Assembly (NCBI GenBank): GCA_036788195.1
Contig: DAIQNX010000001.1
Span: forward strand, 1 to 64,000
Direction of reading: 5' to 3'
Source: CALFXN01 sp937957815
GTDB lineage: Bacteria; Synergistota; Synergistia; Synergistales; Aminobacteriaceae
Length of the DNA: 64,000 nt
Shown here: one piece after another, positions 25,978-33,817 of the stretch
Layout: each line of letters opens with the position of its first letter
Position numbering within the stretch: position 1 is the first letter of the stretch
Notes under the pieces: model-generated
Databases searched by the model: none
What the model was told of the DNA's origin: nothing
Seen by the model: only the letters and a program-made list of their open reading frames with translations
Position numbers and translations under genes: made by a program

Positions 25978-26004
25978 ACCGGAAAAGAAGAAAAAAGCGG
26001 GCGA

Positions 26005-26199
26005 TTACACCGCCCGCTTTACACTTGAGGAACGAAGGCATCGGGAGCAGATACGCATCCGACGGGCCTCTCCGCCTCCGACATCGACCTTCACACTGCG
26101 AAGATTGACAAGCCATCGTCTCCGTGTATGGCGATTCGAATGACTGACCGCGTTTCCCGTAGCCGGGCCGCGACCGCAGCATTCGCATACTCGTGCCAT
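26005..26199 (-). CDS. rpmB: 50S ribosomal protein L28, zinc-binding form
   Basis: 64 residues, MARVCECCGRGPATGNAVSH at the start and ICSRCL near the end: the CxxC pairs make this the C+ (zinc) form. ATG 26199 has GGGAGG about 11 bases upstream; ATG 26205 would add two residues. It is a lone minus-strand gene between ftsK and xseB, so it must have its own promoter (TATGAT at about 26255-26250 on the minus strand is a candidate). Confidence 0.95.
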   Translation of the reverse strand: MARVCECCGRGPATGNAVSHSNRHTRRRWLVNLRSVKVDVGGGEARRMRICSRCLRSSSVKRAV

Positions 26200-26238
26200 G
26201 AGCATTTTCCCTCCCTTTTTCGTATAATGTCCAAACGA

Positions 26239-26259
26239 GCGGATTTTATCATAATCCGC
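26239..26259. repeat. Inverted repeat in the rpmB/xseB divergent gap
   Basis: 7-bp perfect arms (26239-26245 and 26253-26259) with a 7-base loop, in the only divergent intergenic region of the left half. It overlaps the likely rpmB -10, and a TATAAT facing xseB is at 26224-26229. It could be an operator or the base of an rpmB leader hairpin; there is no further evidence. Confidence 0.35.
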
Positions 26260-26308
26260 CGTATCGGGTAAGCCCTGAATTGCAGGAATTCCTGAAGGAG
26301 GAAGTCGA

Positions 26309-26536
26309 ATGTCCTTTTCGGATAACATGTCCCGGCTTGAGGAGGTCGTCGAACGTCTCGAACGGGAGACGCTATCGCTGGATGACGCAGTCTCCCTGTT
26401 CGAACAGGGAATGGGGATGGCTCGCGAATGCGAGCGGTACCTTGAAGAGGCGCACCAGAAAGTCAGCCTGTTGACCTCTGGCGGGGATCTTGTTCCGTTT
26501 GCCCCGAACGCACGTGAATCGGGCGAAAAACAATGA
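26309..26536 (+). CDS. xseB: Exodeoxyribonuclease VII small subunit
   Basis: 75 residues. The coiled-coil small subunit (MSRLEEVVERLERETLSLDDAVSLFEQGM) of the single-strand-specific nuclease. ATG 26309 follows AAGGAGGAA. Its large-subunit partner xseA, which usually precedes it, is not in the window and must be elsewhere if the enzyme is active. Confidence 0.92.
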   Translation: MSFSDNMSRLEEVVERLERETLSLDDAVSLFEQGMGMARECERYLEEAHQKVSLLTSGGDLVPFAPNARESGEKQ

Positions 26537-27444
26537 TGACCGATCTCATGACGATGGTTCCGGAGAATCTGAACCGGCTTCGAATCCTCGTTGACGAGAA
26601 ACTTGAGACGCTGTGCGCCGAACGTCCATCCGCGATTCCCCAACGCCTCTGGGACTCCGTAACCTACTCGCTTCTTGCCGGAGGGAAGCGTCTTCGGCCG
26701 GCGCTCTGCATCGCAGCCGCGGAAATGCTCTCGGTCAAACCGGAAAGGGTCATTCCGATGGCGCTCGCACTCGAGATGATCCATACCGCATCGCTGATCC
26801 ACGATGACCTTCCTGCAATGGACAACGATACTCTCCGCAGAGGGAAACCGACGAACCACGTCCTTTTCGGAGAATCCCTCGCGATCCTTGCCGGGGATGC
26901 GCTCCTCGTATGGGGTTTTTCGCATCCTCTCGAAACGCTCCTCCGCCTCGGAAACGAACCAGAAGACGTCATCGACGCACTGAGTGCCTTCGCAGACGCG
27001 GTGGGACCCTCCGGAATATGTGGCGGTCAGGTGCTCGACACCGACACGATGAGCTGGACGGAAGAGGATGGATTCGTCCGCGAAATCTCGATACGAAAAA
27101 CGGCGGTTCTGATTCGCGCATCGGTTCTGACCGGCGCCATTCTCGCACATGGAGACGCAACGATCCGAAAGGCGATAGGGGAGTATGGTATGCACCTCGG
27201 CATTGCGTTTCAGATCGTTGACGATATACTTGACGTAACGTCCAGCGCCGAAGAGCTTGGAAAGACTCCCGGCAAGGATGCCGACCAGGGAAAGAAGACG
27301 TTCGTCGCCGCCTACGGTCTTGACGGCGCAAAGAAAATGGCCGTCGCCGAAAGCGAAACGGCGATTTCTTCATTGTCGTGCTACGGACGTGAAGCGTGGT
27401 TCCTCCGGGGCCTCGCAGAATATTTGGTTCACAGACATCATTGA
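26533..27444 (+). CDS. ispA: Farnesyl/geranylgeranyl diphosphate synthase
   Basis: 303 residues. It builds the short all-trans prenyl diphosphates that prime UppS. First Asp-rich motif LIHDDLPAMDNDTLRRGKPT near residue 90 (DDxxxxD), second IVDDILDV near 230. KRLRPALC near 45 binds isopentenyl diphosphate. It overlaps xseB by 4 bp. Confidence 0.94.
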   Translation: MMTDLMTMVPENLNRLRILVDEKLETLCAERPSAIPQRLWDSVTYSLLAGGKRLRPALCIAAAEMLSVKPERVIPMALALEMIHTASLIHDDLPAMDNDTLRRGKPTNHVLFGESLAILAGDALLVWGFSHPLETLLRLGNEPEDVIDALSAFADAVGPSGICGGQVLDTDTMSWTEEDGFVREISIRKTAVLIRASVLTGAILAHGDATIRKAIGEYGMHLGIAFQIVDDILDVTSSAEELGKTPGKDADQGKKTFVAAYGLDGAKKMAVAESETAISSLSCYGREAWFLRGLAEYLVHRHH

Positions 27445-27476
27445 GATCCGGGAAACGTCCGGAAGGAGGGCGAGAG

Positions 27477-29378
27477 ATGGTGGATCTCCTCGGAAAATAC
27501 GATTCGTACAAGGATCTCGCAAACCTCTCGAAAGAATCGCTCGACAGGCTTGCGGAGGATGTCAGGAAGCTCATCATCTCCGTCGTCACGAAAAACGGAG
27601 GACATCTCGCATCCTCTCTCGGAACCGTGGAACTGACGATTTCGCTCCTTCGCAAGTTCGACCCCGCGAAAGACAGAATCATCTTCGACGTCGGGCACCA
27701 GATGTACGCATACAAGATCCTCACGGGGCGACGGGACCTTTTCCCGACGCTTCGGACGTGGGGAGGACTGAGCGGCTTTCCGAAACGCGGCGAGAGCGAA
27801 TTCGATCACTTCGAGGCGGGACACAGCAGTACCTCGCTTTCAGCCGCGCTCGGATTCGCGAAAGCCCGAGACATTCTGGAACAGGATCATCATGTCGTCG
27901 CTGTCATCGGCGACGCTTCCCTCATGAACGGGATGGCGTTCGAGGCTCTGAACTATACCAAGGAAGCGCGCACTAAGGTCATCTTTGTTCTCAACGACAA
28001 CACGATGTCCATCAGTCCCCGCATCGGAGGGTTCGCGACGCAGCTCGCGCGTTTGAGTTCGAGCACAACCTATACGTGGCTCAAGAAGACCATCAAGGAT
28101 TCGTTTCACTCCATGCCGAGGGGCGAGGCACTGGAGCATGTCGTCTCGCGGATGAAGGACCAGATCAAAAGCATCGTCAAACCTGAGAACATCTTCGACG
28201 AACTCGATATCAACTACTGGGGACCCTTCGACGGACACAATATCCTCGAGATCGAGACGGTTCTCGAGATGGCAAAAAGATACGACAAGCCCGTCCTCCT
28301 TCATATCCTCACGAAGAAAGGCAAGGGGTACGCAAAGGCCGAGGAACAACCTACGCGGTTTCACGGGCTTTCCCCGTCGTCGCCGGAGCCGAAGCAAAAT
28401 ACGGATGTCCGGTCCCCGTCGATCTCCTGGAGCGCCGCCGCGGGCGATACCCTCGTGCGGCTCGCCGAGAAAGACAGGAGTATCGTCTGTCTGACCGCCG
28501 CGATGAAGGAAGGATCATCTCTCGACGGTTTTGAAAAACGCTTTCCCGATCGTTTCTACGATGTCGGGATCGCCGAGGAGCACATGCTCACCATGGCGGC
28601 CGGGATGGCGGCGGGAGGACTTCGTCCGGTTGTTTTCATTTACTCGACTTTCCTTCAGCGTGCCATGGATCAGCTCGTCCACGACGTCGCAATGCAGAAC
28701 CTCCCGGTCGTCTGCGCCGTCGATCGCGCCGGACTCGTCGGAGAAGACGGCGAAACGCATCAGGGAGTTCTCGATATCTCATGGGGACGTCCGATTCCGA
28801 ATATGTCTATTCTGGCGCCGAGAGATACCGAAGATCTCGAAGTCATGTTCCGGCATGCCCTGAAGAAAAACGGTCCGACGATGATCCGTTATCCGCGCGG
28901 AACGGCGCCGGTTTCCCTGTGCAGGATCTGCCCTCCGGCAAACGCGGAACAGATCCGGCCGGAAGTCCTTTACGCCGGGGATGAGTGGTGTCTCATCGGA
29001 TTCGGATCGACCATCCGCACTCTTCTCGACGCCCGTGCGCTGGCCATCGCAAAGGGATTCCCGGCTCCGACGGTCGTCGACCTCAGGCAGATCAAGCCTC
29101 TGGATATCTCCGTTCTCGCACCGTTTCTCCTGAGACACGAAAGAATCGTCATCCTCGAAGACGGCTTTACCATATCGGGAGCGGGAGAGGCTCTCTCGTG
29201 CCTTGCGTCGGATATCGGATCACAGGCCGTGGTCATCAGGCTGGGCGTTCCCGACGCCTTTATTCCGCACGGGAACGTCGAGAAACAGCGTGTATTCTGC
29301 GGTATGACCGCTGAAAGTGTGGTGGCCTCGTATTCTCTCCAGAAAAAAAGAACGCCTCGACCGATTGCTTGTCTCTAG
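27477..29378 (+). CDS. dxs: 1-deoxy-D-xylulose-5-phosphate synthase
   Basis: 633 residues. Thiamine-diphosphate enzyme at the entry of the MEP pathway, joining pyruvate and glyceraldehyde-3-P. GHLASSLGTVELT near residue 40, ThDP motif GDASLMNGMAFEALN near 145, KGKGYAKAE near 280, transketolase pyrimidine domain DVGIAEEHMLTMAAGMA near 365, and RAGLVGEDGETHQG near 420. ATG 27477 follows GGAAGGAGGG by six bases; the open frame further upstream lies inside ispA. Confidence 0.95.
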   Translation: MVDLLGKYDSYKDLANLSKESLDRLAEDVRKLIISVVTKNGGHLASSLGTVELTISLLRKFDPAKDRIIFDVGHQMYAYKILTGRRDLFPTLRTWGGLSGFPKRGESEFDHFEAGHSSTSLSAALGFAKARDILEQDHHVVAVIGDASLMNGMAFEALNYTKEARTKVIFVLNDNTMSISPRIGGFATQLARLSSSTTYTWLKKTIKDSFHSMPRGEALEHVVSRMKDQIKSIVKPENIFDELDINYWGPFDGHNILEIETVLEMAKRYDKPVLLHILTKKGKGYAKAEEQPTRFHGLSPSSPEPKQNTDVRSPSISWSAAAGDTLVRLAEKDRSIVCLTAAMKEGSSLDGFEKRFPDRFYDVGIAEEHMLTMAAGMAAGGLRPVVFIYSTFLQRAMDQLVHDVAMQNLPVVCAVDRAGLVGEDGETHQGVLDISWGRPIPNMSILAPRDTEDLEVMFRHALKKNGPTMIRYPRGTAPVSLCRICPPANAEQIRPEVLYAGDEWCLIGFGSTIRTLLDARALAIAKGFPAPTVVDLRQIKPLDISVLAPFLLRHERIVILEDGFTISGAGEALSCLASDIGSQAVVIRLGVPDAFIPHGNVEKQRVFCGMTAESVVASYSLQKKRTPRPIACL

Positions 29379-30195
29379 AGGACTCGTTGCCTCGCGCGTT
29401 CAGGCACAGGCGTTCATCCTCGAGGGACGCGTCCGCGTGGAAGGCACCGTCGTATCGAAGGCCGGTGAAGCCGTGGCCCCTGAAGCCATGATTTCGATTT
29501 CGCTTCCCCAAAAGACCTGGGTCAGCAGAGGAGCTTACAAACTCCTGAAGGCGCTGGATGCCTTCTCCGCAGATCCCGATGGATGTCTGTGCGCCGATAT
29601 CGGGGCATCGACCGGGGGGTTTACCGAAGTGCTGCTCGCGCGCGGAGCGCGCAGGGTATACGCCATAGATGTCGGATATGGCCAGCTGGCGTGGTCCCTC
29701 AGGAACGACCCGAGAGTCGTTGTGATGGAACGAACGAATGCACGCTCAATCACAAGGGAGTCGTTCGAAGGGCCTCTTGATTTCGTGACGATCGATGTTT
29801 CGTTCATATCGCTCAGAATCATTTTGCCCGTCGTCGAATGTCTTCTCTCCGACAATGGAACGGTCATCGCGCTCGTCAAACCGCAATTCGAAGCCGGCCG
29901 CGAATCCATCGGAAAGGGAGGCGTCGTCCGCGATCCGACCGTTCACCGGCGCGTGCTCGATCTTCTCTCGGATTTCCTCCGCGAACGAACATCCATGACG
30001 CTCGCGGGATGCACGTTTTCTCCGATCCGTGGTCCGAGCGGCAATATCGAGTTCCTGTTCCACATCGTCAGATCGGAGATTCCATCCTCCGGGGAACCCG
30101 CTTTCGGCTCCATTGTGGAAGAAGCGCACCGTATTCTTTCATCCTCCGTCGACGAGGAGGCGCACACCCGTGCAGACTCTGGGAATTCTCGTTAA
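29317..30195 (+). CDS. tlyA: TlyA-family rRNA 2'-O-methyltransferase
   Basis: 292 residues. An S4 RNA-binding domain (ERLDRLLVSRGLVASRVQAQ) followed by an FtsJ-like methyltransferase with the AdoMet site ADIGASTGGFTEVLLARGA near residue 95 and the K-D-K-E-type residues DVGYGQLAW, VTIDVSFISL, ALVKPQFE. Relatives methylate 16S/23S rRNA and some act as haemolysins. The only in-frame start before the S4 domain is GTG 29317, which overlaps dxs by 62 bp. Confidence 0.92.
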   Translation: MWWPRILSRKKERLDRLLVSRGLVASRVQAQAFILEGRVRVEGTVVSKAGEAVAPEAMISISLPQKTWVSRGAYKLLKALDAFSADPDGCLCADIGASTGGFTEVLLARGARRVYAIDVGYGQLAWSLRNDPRVVVMERTNARSITRESFEGPLDFVTIDVSFISLRIILPVVECLLSDNGTVIALVKPQFEAGRESIGKGGVVRDPTVHRRVLDLLSDFLRERTSMTLAGCTFSPIRGPSGNIEFLFHIVRSEIPSSGEPAFGSIVEEAHRILSSSVDEEAHTRADSGNSR

Positions 30196-31045
30196 CACAC
30201 AGAAACCGCAGGCCATACAGAAGGCGCGACATATCATGGCGTGGGGAAAAAACAAGGGCATTCAGTTCCTTCTTCCGCCGCACGAGGCATCCGTTCTCGG
30301 CGTCGAAGGCGTATCCGACGACATCTGGAGAACCAATGTCGAGGCGGGAATTGTCATCGGCGGAGACGGAACCTTCCTCCGGGCAGGCAGATATGTCCTC
30401 GACCATGGGGTTCCCCTCTACGGAATCAACCTTGGAAATATGGGATTCCTGGCGTCGGGGAAGCCCGAGGAATTCGAGGCGGACCTCGAACGGATCGTTT
30501 CGGGACTTTTCGAGATAGAACCCCACCACGTGCTCGAGGGAACTGTCTGGAGGGAAGACCTGTGTCTCCACACGATGTTCGCTCTGAACGACCTCGTCGT
30601 TTCAAAAGGCGCTTTCGCCCGACTCGTGACGATAGAGATCAGGTTCGGTTCCGAATTCGTATCGCATATCGCCGCCGACGGAATCATCGTCGCCACCCCG
30701 ACCGGATCGACCGCTTACGCACTCTCCGCCGGAGGCCCGATCGTCCCGCCCCATGTTCCGTGCATGGTCGTCGCACCGATATGCGCTCACACGTTGTATT
30801 CCCGTCCCGTCATAGCGGGAGAAAAGGATCTCATTTCCCTCATACCGAAGGGAAGTCCGAGAGACGTCATGCTCACGCAGGACGGTCAGCTCGGCTACGA
30901 ATTGCTGCCCGGAGACAGAATTGAAATCTCCCTTTCGAAAGAGAAGCACGTTCGCATGATCGTGCTTCCTCATCGACGGTTCTTCGCCCTCGTGCAGGAG
31001 AAATTTCGATGGGGGACCGGCACGATTCTGTACGAAAAGGAATAG
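30170..31045 (+). CDS. nadK: NAD kinase
   Basis: 291 residues. It phosphorylates NAD+ to NADP+. The GGDGTFLRAGRYV motif near residue 60, GINLGNMGFLA near 88, and ATPTGSTAYALSAGGPIV near 180 are all present. GTG 30170 follows GAGGAGG by nine bases and overlaps tlyA by 26 bp. Confidence 0.95.
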   Translation: MQTLGILVNTQKPQAIQKARHIMAWGKNKGIQFLLPPHEASVLGVEGVSDDIWRTNVEAGIVIGGDGTFLRAGRYVLDHGVPLYGINLGNMGFLASGKPEEFEADLERIVSGLFEIEPHHVLEGTVWREDLCLHTMFALNDLVVSKGAFARLVTIEIRFGSEFVSHIAADGIIVATPTGSTAYALSAGGPIVPPHVPCMVVAPICAHTLYSRPVIAGEKDLISLIPKGSPRDVMLTQDGQLGYELLPGDRIEISLSKEKHVRMIVLPHRRFFALVQEKFRWGTGTILYEKE

Positions 31046-31050
31046 GGTCG

Positions 31051-32700
31051 ATGACCGGCGAACTGATATTTTCCAACATCGGCGGGATCACAGACGCGCG
31101 CATCGCTCTCGAGGGGAGGTTCATCGCCGTCACGGGGGAAAGCGGCGCGGGAAAGAGCAGCATCGTCAGGGCTCTCGAGCTCCTGACCGGCGTCCGTTCA
31201 TCCGCGAGCATTCTTCGAGCCGGAACGGAACAAGCGGAAGTTTTTTATTCGTTTGACTCTGCGCGAATGGCTCCGCAATTTCACGAGAAAGAACCGATCC
31301 TCGTCAGGAGGATCATAAGCGCGTCGGGGAAAAACCGGACGTACGTCCAGGATCGCCCCGTCACCCTTTCCTCTCTCGAACGACTTATGGAACCCCATAT
31401 CCGCATCCAGAGCCAGTTCGCTCAAATGCGTCTTCTGGACCCCGACGACCAGATGGCTATTCTCGACGCATCCGGCGGAGAAGCTCTCGCAAAACTCAAA
31501 GGAGCGCTCCTTTCCTACTGGACCGACGCAATTTCCAAAGAGCGATTGCTCCGAGATATCCAGAAAAAACGCAAGGAAATAGAAAACACCTACTCGTCTG
31601 CGGACAAGATTCTTCCGGCGCTTCGTTCATTGAGTCTCACTCCGGAATGCGACCGGGAGTGGGAGACTTTGCGGCTGGAATTGCAGGAACGTGTCCATGC
31701 GATGCGGCGTGTATCCGAGCACTTCCTTCGCCTGACGGGAGGGAAGAGTGAGCCGGGAATTCTCGACGAACTGGAACAAACGCTTTCGGCCCTTCAGTCC
31801 GTCCTTCCGGAAAATCTCGCTCACGAGCTCGCGATTGCCGCCGACGAAGGCGTCTCGCGGATCCGCCAATCTCTTCATGCTCTCGAAAATCTCTTCGGCC
31901 CGCGGGAACTTGACGTAGCGGAGACGGCACTCGAAGACCACGAAAAACGTCTCGGACTCTACAGAAAAACCCTCAGGCAGGCCGGACTCTCGTCATCCGG
32001 CGAACTCATCGAATATTCTCGACGCGCTCAATCGGAACTATCCTGGCTTTCCTCATCGCATGCCGAAGTGGAGAGTCTTCAGAACGAGATCCTGAAACTG
32101 AAGAAAGAGGCAAGCAGGACAGCCCTCGCGCTCAGGGACGCGCGTCGATTGATTGCTTCAGGGTTGCAGCGGAAGGTAACGGAGACACTCCGGGAACTCG
32201 CGATGTCCGGAACGCTTTTTCGGATCGACATCGAACCGCAGGAGCGTATTCGAAGCACCGGGGCCGATATTGTGTCCTTTCTCTTCTCCCCGGACGGAGA
32301 GCGATTTCTCCCGGTCCAGCGGGTCGCTTCGGGAGGAGAACTGAGCCGTCTCCTCCTCGCGTTGCAGGTCGCGATGCCCGAAGAGCTCCTCCCGGAAACA
32401 CTCGTATTCGACGAGGTCGAAGCGGGACTCGGCGGTCAGGCGGCGCTCCTCACGGGTCTACGGCTTCGTGAACTCTCCAGATCGTGCAGAATTCTCCTCG
32501 TAACACACGAAGCGACGCTGGCTTCCTTGGCGGACCAGCACTTTCTCGTCGAACGGGAAGGCGCCGAAAGCCTGATTCGCGAAGTCAGGGGAGATGAACG
32601 TGTCAGGGAAATCGCGAGAATGCTGTCGGGAGATCCGGATTTGAAGGAAGCTCAGGATCACGCACGACGAATTCTCCGGGGAGAACATCTCATGAATTGA
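31051..32700 (+). CDS. recN: DNA repair protein RecN
   Basis: 549 residues. SMC-like ATPase for double-strand-break repair: Walker A TGESGAGKSSIVRAL near residue 30, a central coiled-coil (about 150-360), signature ASGGELSRLLLALQ near 430, and Walker B LVFDEVEAGLGGQAA near 455. The extreme N-terminus is shorter and less typical than in E. coli. ATG 31051 is five bases after nadK. It ends the xseB-ispA-dxs-tlyA-nadK-recN run; argR, which often sits before recN, is missing. Confidence 0.94.
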   Translation: MTGELIFSNIGGITDARIALEGRFIAVTGESGAGKSSIVRALELLTGVRSSASILRAGTEQAEVFYSFDSARMAPQFHEKEPILVRRIISASGKNRTYVQDRPVTLSSLERLMEPHIRIQSQFAQMRLLDPDDQMAILDASGGEALAKLKGALLSYWTDAISKERLLRDIQKKRKEIENTYSSADKILPALRSLSLTPECDREWETLRLELQERVHAMRRVSEHFLRLTGGKSEPGILDELEQTLSALQSVLPENLAHELAIAADEGVSRIRQSLHALENLFGPRELDVAETALEDHEKRLGLYRKTLRQAGLSSSGELIEYSRRAQSELSWLSSSHAEVESLQNEILKLKKEASRTALALRDARRLIASGLQRKVTETLRELAMSGTLFRIDIEPQERIRSTGADIVSFLFSPDGERFLPVQRVASGGELSRLLLALQVAMPEELLPETLVFDEVEAGLGGQAALLTGLRLRELSRSCRILLVTHEATLASLADQHFLVEREGAESLIREVRGDERVREIARMLSGDPDLKEAQDHARRILRGEHLMN

Positions 32701-32725
32701 CGAATACGCGGAGAATGGCTAAAAT
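32697..32725 (+). promoter_or_regulatory. Sigma-70-type promoter for the rplU operon
   Basis: TTGACG (32697-32702), a 17-base spacer, and TAAAAT (32720-32725): the best promoter match in the window. It starts inside the recN stop codon region and would give an rplU leader of about 95 nt. Confidence 0.75.
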
Positions 32726-32745
32726 ATTTCGGATTATGCAGTTTC

Positions 32746-32819
32746 CCGATATATAATCGGGTATGTCGCATGGAGCAGGCCAGAAAGCCTAAAAGGCGCC
32801 TTCTCCGGCGAAGGGAGGA
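32746..32819 (+). promoter_or_regulatory. rplU 5' leader with hairpins (possible L21-type autoregulatory leader)
   Basis: Between promoter and gene lie three short inverted repeats: CCCGAT/ATCGGG (32746-32751 with 32757-32762), AGGC/GCCT (32778-32781 with 32788-32791) and CCTTC/GAAGG (32800-32804 with 32811-32815). The last ends in the GGAGG ribosome site at 32815-32819, so folding would affect initiation. L21 leaders are a known class in Firmicutes; that this is the same element is inference. A TATAAT at 32753-32758 inside the first repeat could be a second promoter. Confidence 0.4.
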
Positions 32820-32825
32820 CAAGTA

Positions 32826-33140
32826 ATGTACGCGATAGTTGAAACGGGAGGAAAGCAGTATCGAGTGCAGCCAGGCGATATCGTGCGGGTCGAGAGCATC
32901 TGCGGGGAACCGGGCAGCGCGGTTTCTCTGGACAGGGTTCTTCTGGTGTCGGACGACACGACGGTATCGACGGGGACGCCGTATGTCCGCGGCGCAGCCG
33001 TTACTGCGGAGATCGTCCAGCACGGACGCGGAGACAAGATCATCGTCTTCAAGTTCAAGAGCAAGAAGAATGTCAGGAAAAAGCAGGGACACCGCCAGAA
33101 CTTCACCGACATAAAGATACAGGGGATCTCTCTTTCCTGA
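32826..33140 (+). CDS. rplU: 50S ribosomal protein L21
   Basis: 104 residues, complete: MYAIVETGGKQYRV, the KIIVFKFKSKKNVRKKQGHR signature region and a conserved end. ATG 32826 follows GGGAGG by seven bases. First gene of rplU-prp-rpmA. Confidence 0.97.
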   Translation: MYAIVETGGKQYRVQPGDIVRVESICGEPGSAVSLDRVLLVSDDTTVSTGTPYVRGAAVTAEIVQHGRGDKIIVFKFKSKKNVRKKQGHRQNFTDIKIQGISLS

Positions 33141-33143
33141 CGG

Positions 33144-33467
33144 ATGACGGAGATCCGGGTCTTCTACAAAAACGGCGTCGTCGAAGCGATATCAGCGGAC
33201 GGACATTCAGAGTTCGCCGACAAGGGAAACGATATTGTATGCGCCGGCGTTTCGACAGTGTTCCGGATGCTCGCGATCGCGGTCGTACGGGTTCTTGAGA
33301 GACCCGAGTTGTTCGAGATCGACGAATCTTCAGCGTCCATGAAGGTTTTTCTTCCTGCAGCCGTCTGCAGAGACGCTTTTTTGCTCATCGAAGCCGCCGT
33401 GGACATGTTGCGGGAGTTCGAGTCACAATATCCGAAAAACGTACGCATAGTGGAGGTGCGGTCATGA
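33144..33467 (+). CDS. prp: Ribosomal-processing cysteine protease Prp
   Basis: 107 residues of the YsxB family. The catalytic pair is visible: His in the SADGHSEFADKGND segment and Cys in DIVCAGVSTVFRML. In S. aureus Prp cuts the N-terminal extension off L27 before assembly. Here it sits between rplU and rpmA, as in those organisms, and overlaps rpmA by 4 bp; its own start is three bases after the L21 stop with no separate ribosome site. Confidence 0.92.
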   Translation: MTEIRVFYKNGVVEAISADGHSEFADKGNDIVCAGVSTVFRMLAIAVVRVLERPELFEIDESSASMKVFLPAAVCRDAFLLIEAAVDMLREFESQYPKNVRIVEVRS

Positions 33468-33751
33468 ATCTCCTTGGAAAATTCGATCTGCAGTTTTTCG
33501 CCCACAAGAAGGGGCAGGGGAGCAGCACAAACGGCCGTGACAGCGCGGCACAGAGACTCGGCATCAAGATGTATGCGGGGGAAGAGGCGCGGGCGGGGAA
33601 TATCCTCGTACGGCAGCGCGGAACCAAGATCCATCCGGGAGCGAACGTCGGCCGCGGCAAGGATGATACGCTCTTCGCCCTGAAGGATGGAGTTGTCCGG
33701 TATCACGCGAGCGGAGAGAGAAAGTTCGTTTCCGTTCTCATCTCGGAATAG
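33464..33751 (+). CDS. rpmA: 50S ribosomal protein L27 precursor with cleavable N-terminus
   Basis: 95 residues. The N-terminus MNLLGKFDLQFFAHKKGQGS carries the Prp cleavage motif (LQFFA before HKKG), so the mature protein should begin at His. The body (STNGRDSAAQRLGIK, ILVRQRGTKIHPGANVGRG) is standard. Unprocessed L27 is known to block the peptidyl-transferase centre in relatives. A terminator follows. Confidence 0.96.
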   Translation: MNLLGKFDLQFFAHKKGQGSSTNGRDSAAQRLGIKMYAGEEARAGNILVRQRGTKIHPGANVGRGKDDTLFALKDGVVRYHASGERKFVSVLISE

Positions 33752-33781
33752 AAGTCGAAAGCGACAGAATGACACTTCTGA

Positions 33782-33812
33782 AGGGCCTTCGATCTGCAAG
33801 GCCCTCTTTTTT
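33782..33812 (+). terminator. Rho-independent terminator after rpmA
   Basis: An 8-bp stem (33782-33789 with 33798-33805) is followed by C and six T (33807-33812). It ends only five bases before the obg start codon, so any obg mRNA must read through it or start right at the gene. Confidence 0.85.
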
Positions 33813-33817
33813 ATCCC

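Noticed and set aside
26200..27195. Long upstream extension of the rpmB frame on the minus strand
   Set aside because: It runs antisense through xseB and ispA; L28 starts at MARVCECCGRGP with its own ribosome site.
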